Made by a program: the position numbers and the translations under genes
In this document: positions 1 through 8,653 of the stretch, piece by piece
Layout: every line of letters starts with the position of its first letter
Position numbering within the stretch: position 1 is the first letter of the stretch
The notes under the pieces: generated by a model
Told to the model about the DNA's origin: nothing
The model's input: the letters and a program-made list of their open reading frames with translations, nothing else
The model's database searches: none
NCBI RefSeq assembly: GCF_000297395.2
Contig: NZ_HF570108.1
Span: 5,627,700-5,691,699, forward strand
Direction of reading: 5' to 3'
From: Micromonospora lupini str. Lupac 08
Lineage (GTDB): Bacteria; Actinomycetota; Actinomycetes; Mycobacteriales; Micromonosporaceae
Length of the DNA stretch: 64,000 nt

Positions 1-86
1 CTGGTGCTGGTCCGGACCTCGGTGGCCTTCTCGTTCTGCTTTGCCCGGGCCATCTGCTCCTCGATCGTCTCGCGGCGGCGTACCAC
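1..86 (-). CDS. N-terminal fragment of a hypothetical protein, cut by the window edge
   Basis: Reading the minus strand from a GTG at 86 gives an open frame running off the left edge. It encodes about 28 residues of basic and acidic helix-forming character, beginning VVRRRETIEEQMARAKQNEK. The charged, Ala/Gln/Glu-rich composition looks like real protein rather than an antisense shadow, and a GGGGGAG stretch lies upstream of the GTG. No family can be assigned from so short a piece. It would be divergent from the alpha-amylase gene, sharing the intergenic region. The start is uncertain and the call may be wrong. Confidence 0.3.
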   Translation of the reverse strand, partial: MVRRRETIEEQMARAKQNEKATEVRTST

Positions 87-228
87 CGGCCGACCCCTGC
101 TCCCCCATCCAGTACGGACCGGCGGGGCGAGCGGATCACCCGGGGACGGAAATTTCTGGGCCGGATCGAACCGACCGGCGCCGGGGCGCGTGCAACGGCC
201 ACCGTGGACAGTGATCACCGTCCATGCA

Positions 229-285
229 TTGACAGTCGTTGCAACACGCTTGTAACCTTTCGGCAAATTTCAGCATGGGTTGCAA
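229..285 (+). promoter_or_regulatory. alpha-amylase promoter with overlapping LacI-family-type operator
   Basis: TTGACA at 229-234 and TGTAAC at 251-256 are separated by 16 bp and resemble a sigma-70-type promoter. An inverted repeat, GTTGCAA at 238-244 and TTGTAAC at 250-256, overlaps the spacer and the -10 box, and another GTTGCAA lies at 276-282. Streptomyces alpha-amylase promoters are repressed by LacI/MalR-family proteins through TTGCAA-containing sites, so maltose/maltodextrin-responsive repression is the likely meaning. No repressor gene is present in the window. Confidence 0.55.
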
Positions 286-353
286 GATTCGAGCAGCCGA
301 TACGCTCCCCCGCCGCACCGCCACCCCCACCCCCACTCCCGTCAGGAGTCCCG

Positions 354-1799
354 ATGCACCGACGTCGACGCGGCTCGGCGATCCTCGCCCTCGGCCTGGT
401 CGCCAGCCTGCTCGTCCCCCTCACCGCGACGGCGCCCCCGGCCGCCGCCAGCCCGTCCGGCGCCAAGAAGGTCATCGTCCAGCTCTTCGAGTGGAACTGG
501 CCCTCGGTGGCCAGCGAGTGCCAGAGCACGCTCGGCCCGAAGGGGTACGGCTACGTCCAGGTCTCGCCCCCGCAGGAGCACGTACGGGGCAACCAGTGGT
601 GGCTGGCGTACCAGCCGGTCAGCTACCGGATCGAGTCCCGCAAGGGCACCCGGGCCCAGTTCCAGTCGATGGTGAACACCTGCCACGCCGCAGGCGTCAA
701 GGTGCTCGTCGACGCCGTCATCAACCACATGTCCGGTCAGGACAACGGCGGCACCGGCTGGGCCGGCTCGTCGTACGCGCACTACGACTACCCGGGCATC
801 TACCAGACCCAGGACTTCCACCACTGCGGGCGCAACGGCGGCGACGACATCGCCAACTACAACGACAGGTACGAGGTGCAGAACTGTGAACTGGTCAACC
901 TGTCGGACCTGAGGACCGAGTCGGACTACGTCCGCACGAAGACCGCGTCGTACCTCAACGACCTGCTCTCCCTCGGCGTGGACGGCTTCCGGCTGGACGC
1001 CAGCAAGCACATGCCGGCCGCCGACATCGCCGCGATCCGGGGCAAGCTGTCCCGCTCGGCGTACCTCGTCCAGGAGGTCATCTACGGCGCCGGCGAGCCG
1101 GTCCAGCCGACCGAGTACACCGGCAACGGTGACGTGCACGAGTTCCGCTACGGCAAGGACCTGGCCCGGGTGTTCCGCTCGGAGAAGTTGGCGTACCTGC
1201 GCAACTTCGGCGAGGGCTGGGGTCACCTGCCCACCGGGTCGGCCGCGGTGTTCGTGGACAACCACGACACCCAGCGCGACAACAGCGGCGTGCTGACCTA
1301 CCGCGACCGGGGCATCTACGCCCTGGCGAACGCCTTCATGCTGGCCTGGCCGTACGGCTCGCCGACGGTCATGTCCAGCTACACCTTCAGCGACCGCGAC
1401 GCCGGCCCGCCCTCGGACGGCGCGAACAAGACGCTCAACACCACCTGCTACTCCGGCTGGGAGTGCGAGCACCGCTGGCCGGTGATCGCCAACATGGTCG
1501 GCTTCCGCAACGCCACCGAGGGCGCCGCCATGGCCAACTGGTACGACAACGGCAACAACCACGTCGCGTTCAGCCGCAGCGGCAAGGGCTTCGTCACGCT
1601 CAACGACGAGGACTCCGCAGTGAACGGTCGTTCGTACTACACCGGGCTGCCCGCCGGCCGGTACTGCGACGTCATCCACGGCACGTACGCGGGCGGCACG
1701 TGCAGCGGACCGGTGATCACCGTGGACGGTAACGGCTGGTTCGCCGCCAACGTGCCGGCTCACGACGCGGTGGCCATCCACGTCGGCGCGCGGGTCTGA
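354..1799 (+). CDS. secreted alpha-amylase (GH13)
   Basis: Endo-acting alpha-1,4-glucan hydrolase that degrades starch outside the cell. The 481-residue product starts at ATG 354, after an AGGAG at 343-347. It opens with a basic stretch and a hydrophobic core ending near AAAS, a Sec signal peptide of about 35 residues. GH13 conserved regions are visible in order: DAVINH (region I), GFRLDASKH carrying the catalytic Asp (II), the Glu in VQEVIY (III) and FVDNHD (IV). The C-terminal part resembles the amylase beta domain; no starch-binding domain is evident. Paired cysteines suggest disulfides, as in animal-type actinomycete amylases. The gene stands alone with its own promoter and a strong hairpin downstream. 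Confidence 0.93.
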   Translation: MHRRRRGSAILALGLVASLLVPLTATAPPAAASPSGAKKVIVQLFEWNWPSVASECQSTLGPKGYGYVQVSPPQEHVRGNQWWLAYQPVSYRIESRKGTRAQFQSMVNTCHAAGVKVLVDAVINHMSGQDNGGTGWAGSSYAHYDYPGIYQTQDFHHCGRNGGDDIANYNDRYEVQNCELVNLSDLRTESDYVRTKTASYLNDLLSLGVDGFRLDASKHMPAADIAAIRGKLSRSAYLVQEVIYGAGEPVQPTEYTGNGDVHEFRYGKDLARVFRSEKLAYLRNFGEGWGHLPTGSAAVFVDNHDTQRDNSGVLTYRDRGIYALANAFMLAWPYGSPTVMSSYTFSDRDAGPPSDGANKTLNTTCYSGWECEHRWPVIANMVGFRNATEGAAMANWYDNGNNHVAFSRSGKGFVTLNDEDSAVNGRSYYTGLPAGRYCDVIHGTYAGGTCSGPVITVDGNGWFAANVPAHDAVAIHVGARV

Positions 1800-1805
1800 C
1801 CGACC

Positions 1806-1849
1806 CCGGGGCCTCCGTCCGGCGGGTATCGCCGAACCGGGGGCCCCGG
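1806..1849. terminator. hairpin downstream of the amylase gene
   Basis: CCGGGGCC at 1806-1813 pairs perfectly with GGCCCCGG at 1842-1849, and an inner GGCG/CGCC pair (1821-1824, 1830-1833) extends the structure. It lies just after the amylase stop codon. No U-tract follows, as is common in actinomycetes. Confidence 0.6.
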
Positions 1850-1890
1850 ACCGGCCACCGCCATAAAGTGGTTTGGTGCCGTTTGACCGA

Positions 1891-2787
1891 ATGTCCCCGT
1901 ACCGCCGCCGCGCCGGCTGGCTCGCGGCCGGCATCGCCGTACCCGTGCTGCTGATCGCCGCGCTGCTCGTCGGCCAGGCTCTCACCCCACGCTCGACGGC
2001 CCCCGACGACCGACGCGTGGTGGCAGCCGACCCGACGCCGAACAGCATCGAGCAGAGCCCGGAGGAGTCCGTCCCACCGGCCGCGCCCGCCCCGGCCGGG
2101 CTGCCGGTGCTCGACTACGACCCCGCTCCCAAGGGGTTCCCCGCCGACCCGAACACGATGGACATCGCACCGCTGACCGAGGGCGTGCACCCGACCCGGC
2201 GGATCGCCGCGTACGACGCGCCCGGCGGACGGCCGCTGGCCTTCCTCGAACCGACGCTCGCCGGTGTCGAGCTGACCGTGCCGATCGCGCAGCGGCGGGT
2301 CGGCTGGACGGCAGTCCTGCTGCCCTCGGCCAACAGGCGTCTCGCCTGGCTCGCGCCCGGCGGGTTCGACACCGTGGCGCTGCGCGACCAGATCGTGGTG
2401 GAGCGCAAGGTGCACCGACTCACCTGGTACCGGGCCGGCAAGGCGGTGCGCTCCTGGGAGACGAGCCTCGGCCAGTCCGGGCAGGAGACGCCGCTGGGAC
2501 GGACCTTTGTGCTGGGCCGCACCCCACCACCCGAGGAGGTCTACGGCGGCGTGGACATCTACGCCCTCGGCGCGGTGCCCGACGACCCGGAGGCGGTGCC
2601 CACCGGGCTGCGCGGCGCGCACATCGGCCTGCACACCTGGTACAACGACGACGACCTGGGCGAGAACACCACGAACGGCTGCATCCGGGTCACCCGCAGC
2701 GGCCAGCGGGAACTGCTCGCCGAGGTCCGGCCCGGCAGCAGCCTGGTGGTGGTCGACAAGCTCCCCACCCCGCCGCCGACCGCCTGA
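1891..2787 (+). CDS. L,D-transpeptidase (YkuD family), membrane-anchored
   Basis: Probably cross-links peptidoglycan through 3-3 bonds or attaches proteins to the wall, acting outside the membrane. The product has a cytoplasmic basic tip and one N-terminal transmembrane segment (about residues 10-30). A Pro/Ala/Glu-rich linker follows, then a C-terminal YkuD domain whose active site reads HTWYNDDD then NGCIRV, with Cys as nucleophile. The usual residues before Gly-Cys are Ser-His; here they are Thr-Asn. The ATG at 1891 is preferred over in-frame TTG 1873 and GTG 1876, but no clear ribosome site separates them. It converges with the response-regulator gene. Confidence 0.8.
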   Translation: MSPYRRRAGWLAAGIAVPVLLIAALLVGQALTPRSTAPDDRRVVAADPTPNSIEQSPEESVPPAAPAPAGLPVLDYDPAPKGFPADPNTMDIAPLTEGVHPTRRIAAYDAPGGRPLAFLEPTLAGVELTVPIAQRRVGWTAVLLPSANRRLAWLAPGGFDTVALRDQIVVERKVHRLTWYRAGKAVRSWETSLGQSGQETPLGRTFVLGRTPPPEEVYGGVDIYALGAVPDDPEAVPTGLRGAHIGLHTWYNDDDLGENTTNGCIRVTRSGQRELLAEVRPGSSLVVVDKLPTPPPTA

Positions 2788-2798
2788 GCGCCGCTCAG
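2784..2798. terminator. short shared hairpin between convergent genes
   Basis: CTGAGC at 2784-2789 and GCTCAG at 2793-2798 form a 6-bp stem with a 3-base loop. The hairpin contains the TGA stop of the transpeptidase and the stop of the minus-strand regulator. It is a plausible but weak bidirectional terminator. Confidence 0.35.
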
Positions 2799-3427
2799 TC
2801 GCCGAGCAGCCAGCCGTTCTGCTCGGCGATGCGCACGGCCGCCGCCCGGTTGCGGGCGCCGGTCTTGCCGATCGCCGCCGAGAGGTGGTTACGCACCGTC
2901 CCCTCGGACAGGTGCAGCGCCTTCGCCAGCTCGGCGACCGCGCCGCCGGCCCGGGCCGCCCGCAACACCTCGGTCTCCCGCTCGGTCAGCGGGCTCGCCC
3001 CGGTGGCCAGGGTCTCCGCGGCCAGCGTCGGGTCGACCACCCGCAGGCCGGCGTGCACCCGGCGAACCGCGTCGGCGAGCTGCCGGGCCGGGGTGTCCTT
3101 GACCACGAAACCGTTCGCGCCGGCCTCCATGGCGCGGCGCAGGTAGCCGGGCCGACCGAAGGTGGTCACCACCAGCACCCGGCAGGCCGGCAGCGCGGCC
3201 CGCAGCGCGGCGGTGGCGGCGATCCCGTCCAGGCCGGGCATCTCCACGTCCAGCAGGGCCACGTCGGGCGCCGTGCGGCGGGCCTCGGCCACCACCTCGT
3301 CGCCGCGGCCGACCTCGGCCACCACGGTCAGGTCCGGCTCCAACGAGAGCAGCGCGGCGAGCGCGCCCCGCACCAGCGCCTGGTCGTCGGCGAGCAGGAG
3401 CCGGATCGGCGTATCCGCCGTGCTCAC
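2795..3427 (-). CDS. NarL/LuxR-family response regulator
   Basis: DNA-binding partner of the adjacent sensor kinase. The 210-residue product has an N-terminal receiver domain with acidic pocket (LADDQ), phosphoacceptor Asp in LLDVEMPG and conserved Lys in VVKDTP, so it should be phosphorylatable. A C-terminal LuxR helix-turn-helix begins LTERETEVLRAARAG. The start is GTG 3427, whose GTGA overlaps the kinase stop, indicating translational coupling. It is the last gene of a four-gene minus-strand operon (ATPase, permease, kinase, regulator), the typical arrangement of DesK/LuxR systems controlling their own ABC exporter. Confidence 0.9.
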   Translation of the reverse strand: MSTADTPIRLLLADDQALVRGALAALLSLEPDLTVVAEVGRGDEVVAEARRTAPDVALLDVEMPGLDGIAATAALRAALPACRVLVVTTFGRPGYLRRAMEAGANGFVVKDTPARQLADAVRRVHAGLRVVDPTLAAETLATGASPLTERETEVLRAARAGGAVAELAKALHLSEGTVRNHLSAAIGKTGARNRAAAVRIAEQNGWLLGD

Positions 3428-4563
3428 CGGGCCCCCACCGGGGCGTGCACCCGCAGCAGGAAACCGGTGCCGTCGTCCCGCCGTCGACCCACGGTCACCA
3501 CGGCGTCCAGCCGGCGGGCCCGTTCCCGCAGACCGACCAGCCCGTACCCGGCGGCGTCGGCGTCCGGCGTGGACGGCCCCCGGCCGTCGTCGCTCACCTC
3601 GACCTCGTCCGGGCGCACCCGGATCGTGCAGCACCGCGCCCCGCTGTGCCGGACCACGTTCGTCACCCCTTCGCGTACCGTCCAGCCGAACAACCGGTCC
3701 CACTCCCTGGGCAGCTCCGGCACCTCGGCCGGCAGCTCCGCCGCGATGCCCGCCGCGGCGAGGGCGGACCGCGCGCCGGCCAGCTCCCCGGCGAGCGTGA
3801 CCTCCCGGTACGCCCCGACGGTCTGCCGCACGTCGGCCAGCGCTGCCCGCGCCAACCTCTCCACCTCGGCGATCTCGGCGGCCGCCCGGACGGTGTCGAC
3901 CTCGATCAGCCGCCCGGCCAGCTCGGCCTTGATCGCCACCACGGTCAGCGAGTGCCCGAGGATGTCGTGCAGGTCGCGGGCGGCGCGGGCCCGCTCCTCG
4001 GCGACCGCGAGCCGGCCGATCTCCTGCTGCGCGGCCCGGAGTTCGCTGTTGCGCTGGGCCAGCCGGGAGACACCGAACATGGCGAACGAGGCGAGCAGCA
4101 CCGCGACGGTGACCGTGCTCTCCCCCGTCCAGGTCGGCACCAGCCAGGCGCCCACCAGGGGAATCAGTGCGCAGAGCGCCACGATGACAAGCGCCTGCGT
4201 CGCCGACAGCAGGAACACCGCGGACGCGGCCACGAACACCAGCGTGGCCGTCCAGTCCCCGGCGGTGCCCGGGATGCTGGCCAGGCCCACCGCCACCAAC
4301 CCCAACAGCGCGATCCCGGCCCGTCGTGGAGGAATCGGTTGAAGGTGCTCACGCAGGTGGCGGGCCCACTGGAAGAGCAGCACGTAGCCCAGGCCGAAGA
4401 CGAAGAGGGTGACCACTCCGACGATTCGCCGCCACGGCTGCGCCTGGTCCAGCGCGGTGGAGATCGGCACGTTGAGGAAGAACAGCCACACCGCGGCCAG
4501 CAGCCAACCGGTGAACCGCCATCGGCGGCTCACCGGTCGGGGTTGACCCGTCAGGGAGTCCAT
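3424..4563 (-). CDS. DesK-type sensor histidine kinase
   Basis: Membrane sensor that phosphorylates the neighbouring regulator. The 379-residue protein has four to five predicted transmembrane helices in its first ~150 residues and a short coiled region. A HisKA_3 dimerisation/phosphoacceptor box follows (RDLHDILGHSL, His around residue 200), then an HATPase domain with VTNVVRHSGA (N box), SDDGRG and GYGLVGLRER (G boxes). There is little extracellular sequence, so the stimulus is probably sensed in or at the membrane, for example envelope stress or a compound exported by the adjacent ABC pump. Signal identity is inference. Confidence 0.9.
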   Translation of the reverse strand: MDSLTGQPRPVSRRWRFTGWLLAAVWLFFLNVPISTALDQAQPWRRIVGVVTLFVFGLGYVLLFQWARHLREHLQPIPPRRAGIALLGLVAVGLASIPGTAGDWTATLVFVAASAVFLLSATQALVIVALCALIPLVGAWLVPTWTGESTVTVAVLLASFAMFGVSRLAQRNSELRAAQQEIGRLAVAEERARAARDLHDILGHSLTVVAIKAELAGRLIEVDTVRAAAEIAEVERLARAALADVRQTVGAYREVTLAGELAGARSALAAAGIAAELPAEVPELPREWDRLFGWTVREGVTNVVRHSGARCCTIRVRPDEVEVSDDGRGPSTPDADAAGYGLVGLRERARRLDAVVTVGRRRDDGTGFLLRVHAPVGAR

Positions 4564-4589
4564 CGGCTTAACGCTAGCGGTCGCGGCGG

Positions 4590-5414
4590 TCAGACCCGAG
4601 CGGTGTCCCGGCGGAACAGCCGGGCCGCGCCGATGCCGAAGGCCAGGGTCCAGAAGACCATGTTGGCCACCCCGGCCATGCTGACGCCGTCGCCGGTCAG
4701 CGGGGCGCGGGCCAGCTCACCCATGCCGTACACCGGGGTGAACTTCGCGGCCTGCTGGAGCACGTGCGGCAGCACCTCGACAGGCACGAACAGCCCGCCG
4801 AACATGGCCAGCACCGCGAGGATCGGCCCGATGAACTGCATGACGTTCTCGGCCGGCACCAGGTAGCCGATGAACAGACCGAACGCGGCGAAGACCAGCG
4901 AGCCGAGCCACGCGGCGAGCCCGGACAGCAGCCAGACGTCCAGCGGGATACGAACGCCGGCCGCGGCGCCCACCACGAACTCGATGACGACCGCGAGCAG
5001 GCCGAGGGTCATCGCGGTGGCCACCTTCGTCGCCACGTACGCGGTCGGGCGCAGCGGGGTGAGCCGTAGCTGCCGGCTCCAACCCAACGCCCGCTCGGTG
5101 GCCACCGCGCCGCCCGCGCTCGTGGTCGCCACCATCGCCGCGTACACGGCGAGGCTGATCATGACGTACGCCGTCACGGGCCGGCCGTTGTCAAGCGTCT
5201 GCCCCCGCTGCGGCAGGCCGAAGATGAGGAAGAAGACCGCCGGCATGATCAGCGTGAAGGCGAGGGTGCGGCGGTTGCGCAGCACCCGGCGCAGCTCGAT
5301 GCCGAGGACGGCCGGGGCGAAGCCACCCAGGGCGGGCAGCCGGCGGTCGGGCGGGGTGGGTCGGTCGGGTCGGTCGGTGCGGGTGGCGGCGGGGGTGGCC
5401 GGCAGGGTCGACAT
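4590..5414 (-). CDS. ABC-2 type transporter permease
   Basis: Membrane subunit of an efflux ABC system of the DrrB/YadH type. The 274-residue protein has a Pro/Arg/Asp-rich cytoplasmic N-terminus of about 35 residues, including a low-complexity RPDRPTPPDR stretch, followed by six hydrophobic segments of the ABC2_membrane fold. Its ATG at 5414 directly follows the ATPase stop at 5416, so the two are co-translated. The substrate is unknown; lipids or drugs are usual. Nothing suggests it serves the distant biosynthetic cluster. Confidence 0.85.
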   Translation of the reverse strand: MSTLPATPAATRTDRPDRPTPPDRRLPALGGFAPAVLGIELRRVLRNRRTLAFTLIMPAVFFLIFGLPQRGQTLDNGRPVTAYVMISLAVYAAMVATTSAGGAVATERALGWSRQLRLTPLRPTAYVATKVATAMTLGLLAVVIEFVVGAAAGVRIPLDVWLLSGLAAWLGSLVFAAFGLFIGYLVPAENVMQFIGPILAVLAMFGGLFVPVEVLPHVLQQAAKFTPVYGMGELARAPLTGDGVSMAGVANMVFWTLAFGIGAARLFRRDTARV

Positions 5415-5415
5415 C

Positions 5416-6315
5416 TCAGGCTCCGATGCGCTCGGTGGTCAGGGCGAGGAAGGCGTCCTCGAGGTTGCGGGAGGTGATCTCCACGTCCCGGGCGGCGGTC
5501 CGGGTGAGCAGGTGGCGGGCGATCGCGTCCGAGTCGCCGGTACGCACCAGCACGCTGTCGCCGCGTACCTCCACGGCGTCCACGCCGGGCAGCGCGGCAA
5601 GCGCCGCCTGGTCCGCGCCGGGCAGGGTGGCCCGCACCGTACGTCCGGCGGCCAGGTTCTTGATCTCCGCGGTGGTGCCGTCGGCGACGATCCGTCCCTG
5701 CCGGACCAGCACGATCCGGTCGGCGTACGCGTCCGCCTCGTCCAGGTAGTGGGTGGCGAAGATGACAGTCCTGCCGTCGCGGGCGTCGCGGCGCAGTGCC
5801 TGCCAGAAGTCCCGGCGACCCTCGACGTCCATGCCCGTGGTCGGCTCGTCGAGCACCATCAGGTCCGGGTCCGGCAGCAGGGCCAGCGCGAAACGCAGCC
5901 GCTGCTGCTGGCCGCCGGAGCACCGCCCCACGATCCGGTCGGCGATGTCGGCGATGCCGGCGCGCTCCAGCACCTCGGCCGCCGGGCGGGTGTGCCGGTA
6001 GAAGTGGGCTGTCATCCGCACGGTCTCGCCCACGGTGAGGTCCTTGAGCAGCCCGCCGGTCTGGAGTACGGCGGCGATCCGACCCCGGGCGACCGCCTCG
6101 TCGGCGGTTCCGCCCAGGACGCGGACCGTGCCCGCGTCCGGGCGGGCCAGGCCGAGCAGCATGTCGATGGTGGTGGTCTTGCCCGCCCCGTTGGGGCCGA
6201 GGAACGCCACCACCTCGCCGGGCTGCACCACCAGGTTCAGCCCGTCGACCGCGGTGACCGTACCGAAGGTCTTGGTGAGGCCGTTCAGCTCGACGGCCGG
6301 ATGCGTACTGGTCAT
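5416..6315 (-). CDS. ABC transporter ATP-binding protein (DrrA-like)
   Basis: Nucleotide-binding subunit driving the neighbouring permease. The 299-residue product contains Walker A GPNGAGKTTT, a signature region reading CSGGQQQRL, Walker B LMVLDEPTTGMD and the switch His in ATHYLDEAD. A C-terminal DUF4162-like tail is typical of DrrA proteins. ATG 6315 is chosen because the DrrA-like fold starts immediately after it; an upstream in-frame ATG at 6381 adds an Arg-rich extension of doubtful reality. First gene of the four-gene ATPase/permease/kinase/regulator operon. Confidence 0.9.
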   Translation of the reverse strand: MTSTHPAVELNGLTKTFGTVTAVDGLNLVVQPGEVVAFLGPNGAGKTTTIDMLLGLARPDAGTVRVLGGTADEAVARGRIAAVLQTGGLLKDLTVGETVRMTAHFYRHTRPAAEVLERAGIADIADRIVGRCSGGQQQRLRFALALLPDPDLMVLDEPTTGMDVEGRRDFWQALRRDARDGRTVIFATHYLDEADAYADRIVLVRQGRIVADGTTAEIKNLAAGRTVRATLPGADQAALAALPGVDAVEVRGDSVLVRTGDSDAIARHLLTRTAARDVEITSRNLEDAFLALTTERIGA

Positions 6316-6508
6316 GCCATAGATGCTCCGGCGTCGGGGACCGGTGCTCCCGGAGCGACCGTCACGTTCCGGCCGTGACATTTGTCAGGGGCCATGCGTC
6401 GGCGTCACGCCGGCGCCCGCGCCCTCCCGGCCGGGCCGCGACCGGAGGAATCCCGGGCGCGGCAGCGGGTAAGCGCGCGGCCGGACACCGCGACACCGGG
6501 AGGACGCG

Positions 6509-7363
6509 ATGGGTGCCACGCCGCAGGGCCGGGTCGACACGGTCGTGCTGATCCACGGACTCTGGATGACCCCGCGCAGTTGGCAGGGGTGGATCGAGCG
6601 GTTCACCACGCGCGGCATGCACGTCATCGCCCCCGCCTGGCCCGGAATGGACCGGTCCGTGGAGCAGTTGCGCGACGATCCCACCCCGATCGCGCAGCAG
6701 AGCATGGCCACGATCGTGGCGCACTACGACCGGATCATCCGTGCGCTCCCCCGACCGCCGATCATCATGGGGCACTCGTTCGGGGGCCTGTTCGCGCAGG
6801 TCCTCGCCGACCGGGGCCTGGGCGCTGCGGCGGTCGGGGTGCATCCCGCGGCGGTGAAGGGGGTGCTCAAGGTGCCGTTGAGCCAGTTGCGCTCCGGCTT
6901 CCCCATCCTGCGCAGTCCCGCCAACCGGAGCAGGGCCGTCCCGTTCACCCCGGACGACTTCGCCTACGCCTTCGGCAACACGATGAGCCGCGCGGACTCC
7001 GACCGAGCCTGGCAGCGCTACGCCGTCCCCGGCGCCGGTCGGGTGTTCTTCGAGGGCGCGTTCGCCAACCTCGACCCGCGCTCACCCGCCCGCGTCGACG
7101 TCGGGCGCGACGACCGCGCGCCGCTGCTGTTGATGGCCGGCGGTGAGGACCACGTGGTGCCGGCGTCGGTGGTCCGGGCCAACGCGGGCCTCTACCAGAA
7201 GTCCCGGGCGCTCACCGCGTACGAGGAGTTCCCCGGCCGCTCGCACTTCACTGTCGGGCAGGACGGCTGGGAGCCGATCGCCGACTACGCGCTGGACTGG
7301 GCGCTGCGCGCCGCGGCCCTGCCCCGGGAGGCGACAATCGCCAGCGAGGCCCCCCGCCGCTGA
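6509..7363 (+). CDS. alpha/beta-hydrolase
   Basis: Cytoplasmic serine hydrolase of unknown substrate. The 284-residue protein shows an oxyanion-hole region VLIHGLWMT, a nucleophile elbow GHSFGG, an acid in the LLLMAGGEDHVVP segment and a catalytic His in PGRSHF. This is a complete canonical triad order. The start ATG 6509 has GGGAGG about 5 bases upstream. It stands alone between divergent and unrelated neighbours, followed by a palindromic repeat element. Esterase, lipase or haloperoxidase-like activity cannot be distinguished. Confidence 0.8.
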   Translation: MGATPQGRVDTVVLIHGLWMTPRSWQGWIERFTTRGMHVIAPAWPGMDRSVEQLRDDPTPIAQQSMATIVAHYDRIIRALPRPPIIMGHSFGGLFAQVLADRGLGAAAVGVHPAAVKGVLKVPLSQLRSGFPILRSPANRSRAVPFTPDDFAYAFGNTMSRADSDRAWQRYAVPGAGRVFFEGAFANLDPRSPARVDVGRDDRAPLLLMAGGEDHVVPASVVRANAGLYQKSRALTAYEEFPGRSHFTVGQDGWEPIADYALDWALRAAALPREATIASEAPRR

Positions 7364-7384
7364 CCGGGCCGGGCAAGACCAGCG

Positions 7385-7463
7385 TGATCCACTCGTCTTC
7401 CATGAAGTCGGGGCATCCCTGACTCCAGGACACCCCGAGTTCGTGCAACCGGAGTTGATCATG
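7385..7463. repeat. palindromic intergenic repeat, copy 1
   Basis: About 79 bp with nested symmetry: outer arms TGATCCACTC (7385-7394) and GAGTTGATCA (7452-7461), inner 15-base arms at 7404-7418 and 7428-7442 with a 9-base loop. The inner arms have three mismatches. A second element at 61777-61854 has the same arm lengths, loop length and spacing, so this is a dispersed repeat family rather than chance. It lies after the hydrolase gene and may also act as a terminator. Confidence 0.7.
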
Positions 7464-7513
7464 CGGTGCTGATTCCTCGGCATGTGCGGGGCTGAGCGGG
7501 GTAACTCGGTGGG

Positions 7514-8653
7514 ATGAGGGCCAGTTTCCGGCTTGGCCGGATCGCGGGTGTGCCGGTCGGCGTCAACTGGAGCGTTCTGGTCATCTTCGCGCTCATCGCG
7601 TGGGGCCTGGCCGCGAACCAGTTCCCCCGCTCGTACCCGGACCGCTCGCCGGTGGCGTACACCCTCGCCGGTCTGGCCGCGGCGGTGGTCTTCTTCGTCG
7701 GCCTGCTCGCCCACGAGGTGTCGCACGCCGTGGTGGCCCAGCGCAACGGGCTGACCGTCGACGGCATCACGCTCTGGCTGTTCGGCGGGGTGGCCGAGCT
7801 GCGGGGCGAGCCGCGCGACCCCGGCGCGGAGCTGCGGATCGCCGGCGTCGGTCCGCTGGTCAGCCTGCTGCTCGGGGCGTTCTTCGGCGCCATCGCGTTG
7901 GTGCTCGCGCTGGCCGGGCAGGGTGGGCTGCTCTTCGGCGCGATCGCGTGGCTGGCCGGCATCAACGTGCTGCTGGCGGTCTTCAATGTGCTGCCGGCCG
8001 CGCCGCTGGACGGTGGTCGGCTGCTGCGGGCCGCGGTGTGGAAGGCCACCGGCGACCGGACCCGGGCGTCGGTGGTCGCGGCGCGGGCCGGTTGGGTGCT
8101 CGGCGCGCTGCTCATCGGCCTCGGGCTGTGGCAGTTCCTGTCCGGGGTCGGCTTCGGCGGGCTCTGGCTGGCGCTGATCGGCTGGTTCCTGATCGGCGCC
8201 GCGGGGACGGAGGAGCGGCAGGCCCGCGCCGGAAGCGCGCTGCGCGGAATCCGGGTCGCCGACGTGATGACGCCGCAGCCGCAGACCGCCTCGGCGGACA
8301 TGACCGTCGCCGACTTCGTCGACCACTACCTGTTCGCGTACCGGCACTCGGCACTGCCGCTGACCGAGGAGGGTCGGCCGACCGGCCTCGTCACCCTGGA
8401 CCGGGTGCGGGGCGTACCGGCCGACCGACGGATGTCGACCACGCTGGCCGAGGTGGCCTGCCGGGCCGACCAGCTGGTCCTCGCGCAGCCGGGGGAACAG
8501 CTCAACGACCTGCTGCCCCGGCTCAGCGAGTGCGCCGACGGCCGGGCCCTGGTGGTGAGCGACGACGGTCGTCTCACCGGGATCGTCTGCCCCAGCGACA
8601 TCAGCCGTGCCGTCCAACGCGGCAGCCTGCGCACCCCGAACCCATCCGGTTGA
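7514..8653 (+). CDS. site-2 protease family metalloprotease with CBS domains
   Basis: Intramembrane zinc protease (peptidase M50, Rip/SpoIVFB-like). The 379-residue protein has several hydrophobic segments. The second carries the zinc motif HEVSH (around residue 66), and a later segment carries LPAAPLDGG, equivalent to the third-ligand NPxxDG motif. A C-terminal pair of CBS repeats (about residues 245-370: VADVMTPQP and a second copy near the end) probably senses adenine nucleotides. The order matches actinobacterial M50 proteins fused to CBS domains. Substrate unknown; no anti-sigma factor is adjacent. It converges with the flavoprotein gene, the two being separated by a perfect inverted repeat. 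Confidence 0.87.
   Translation: MRASFRLGRIAGVPVGVNWSVLVIFALIAWGLAANQFPRSYPDRSPVAYTLAGLAAAVVFFVGLLAHEVSHAVVAQRNGLTVDGITLWLFGGVAELRGEPRDPGAELRIAGVGPLVSLLLGAFFGAIALVLALAGQGGLLFGAIAWLAGINVLLAVFNVLPAAPLDGGRLLRAAVWKATGDRTRASVVAARAGWVLGALLIGLGLWQFLSGVGFGGLWLALIGWFLIGAAGTEERQARAGSALRGIRVADVMTPQPQTASADMTVADFVDHYLFAYRHSALPLTEEGRPTGLVTLDRVRGVPADRRMSTTLAEVACRADQLVLAQPGEQLNDLLPRLSECADGRALVVSDDGRLTGIVCPSDISRAVQRGSLRTPNPSG

Noticed and set aside
4..255. An 83-codon plus-strand open frame at the left edge
   Set aside because: It lacks family features and overlaps the promoter/operator of the amylase gene; the minus-strand frame at 1-86 has more natural protein composition.
342..2048. A 568-codon minus-strand frame opposite the amylase gene
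   Set aside because: Val/Arg/Gly-rich shadow; the plus-strand GH13 motifs and signal peptide are decisive.
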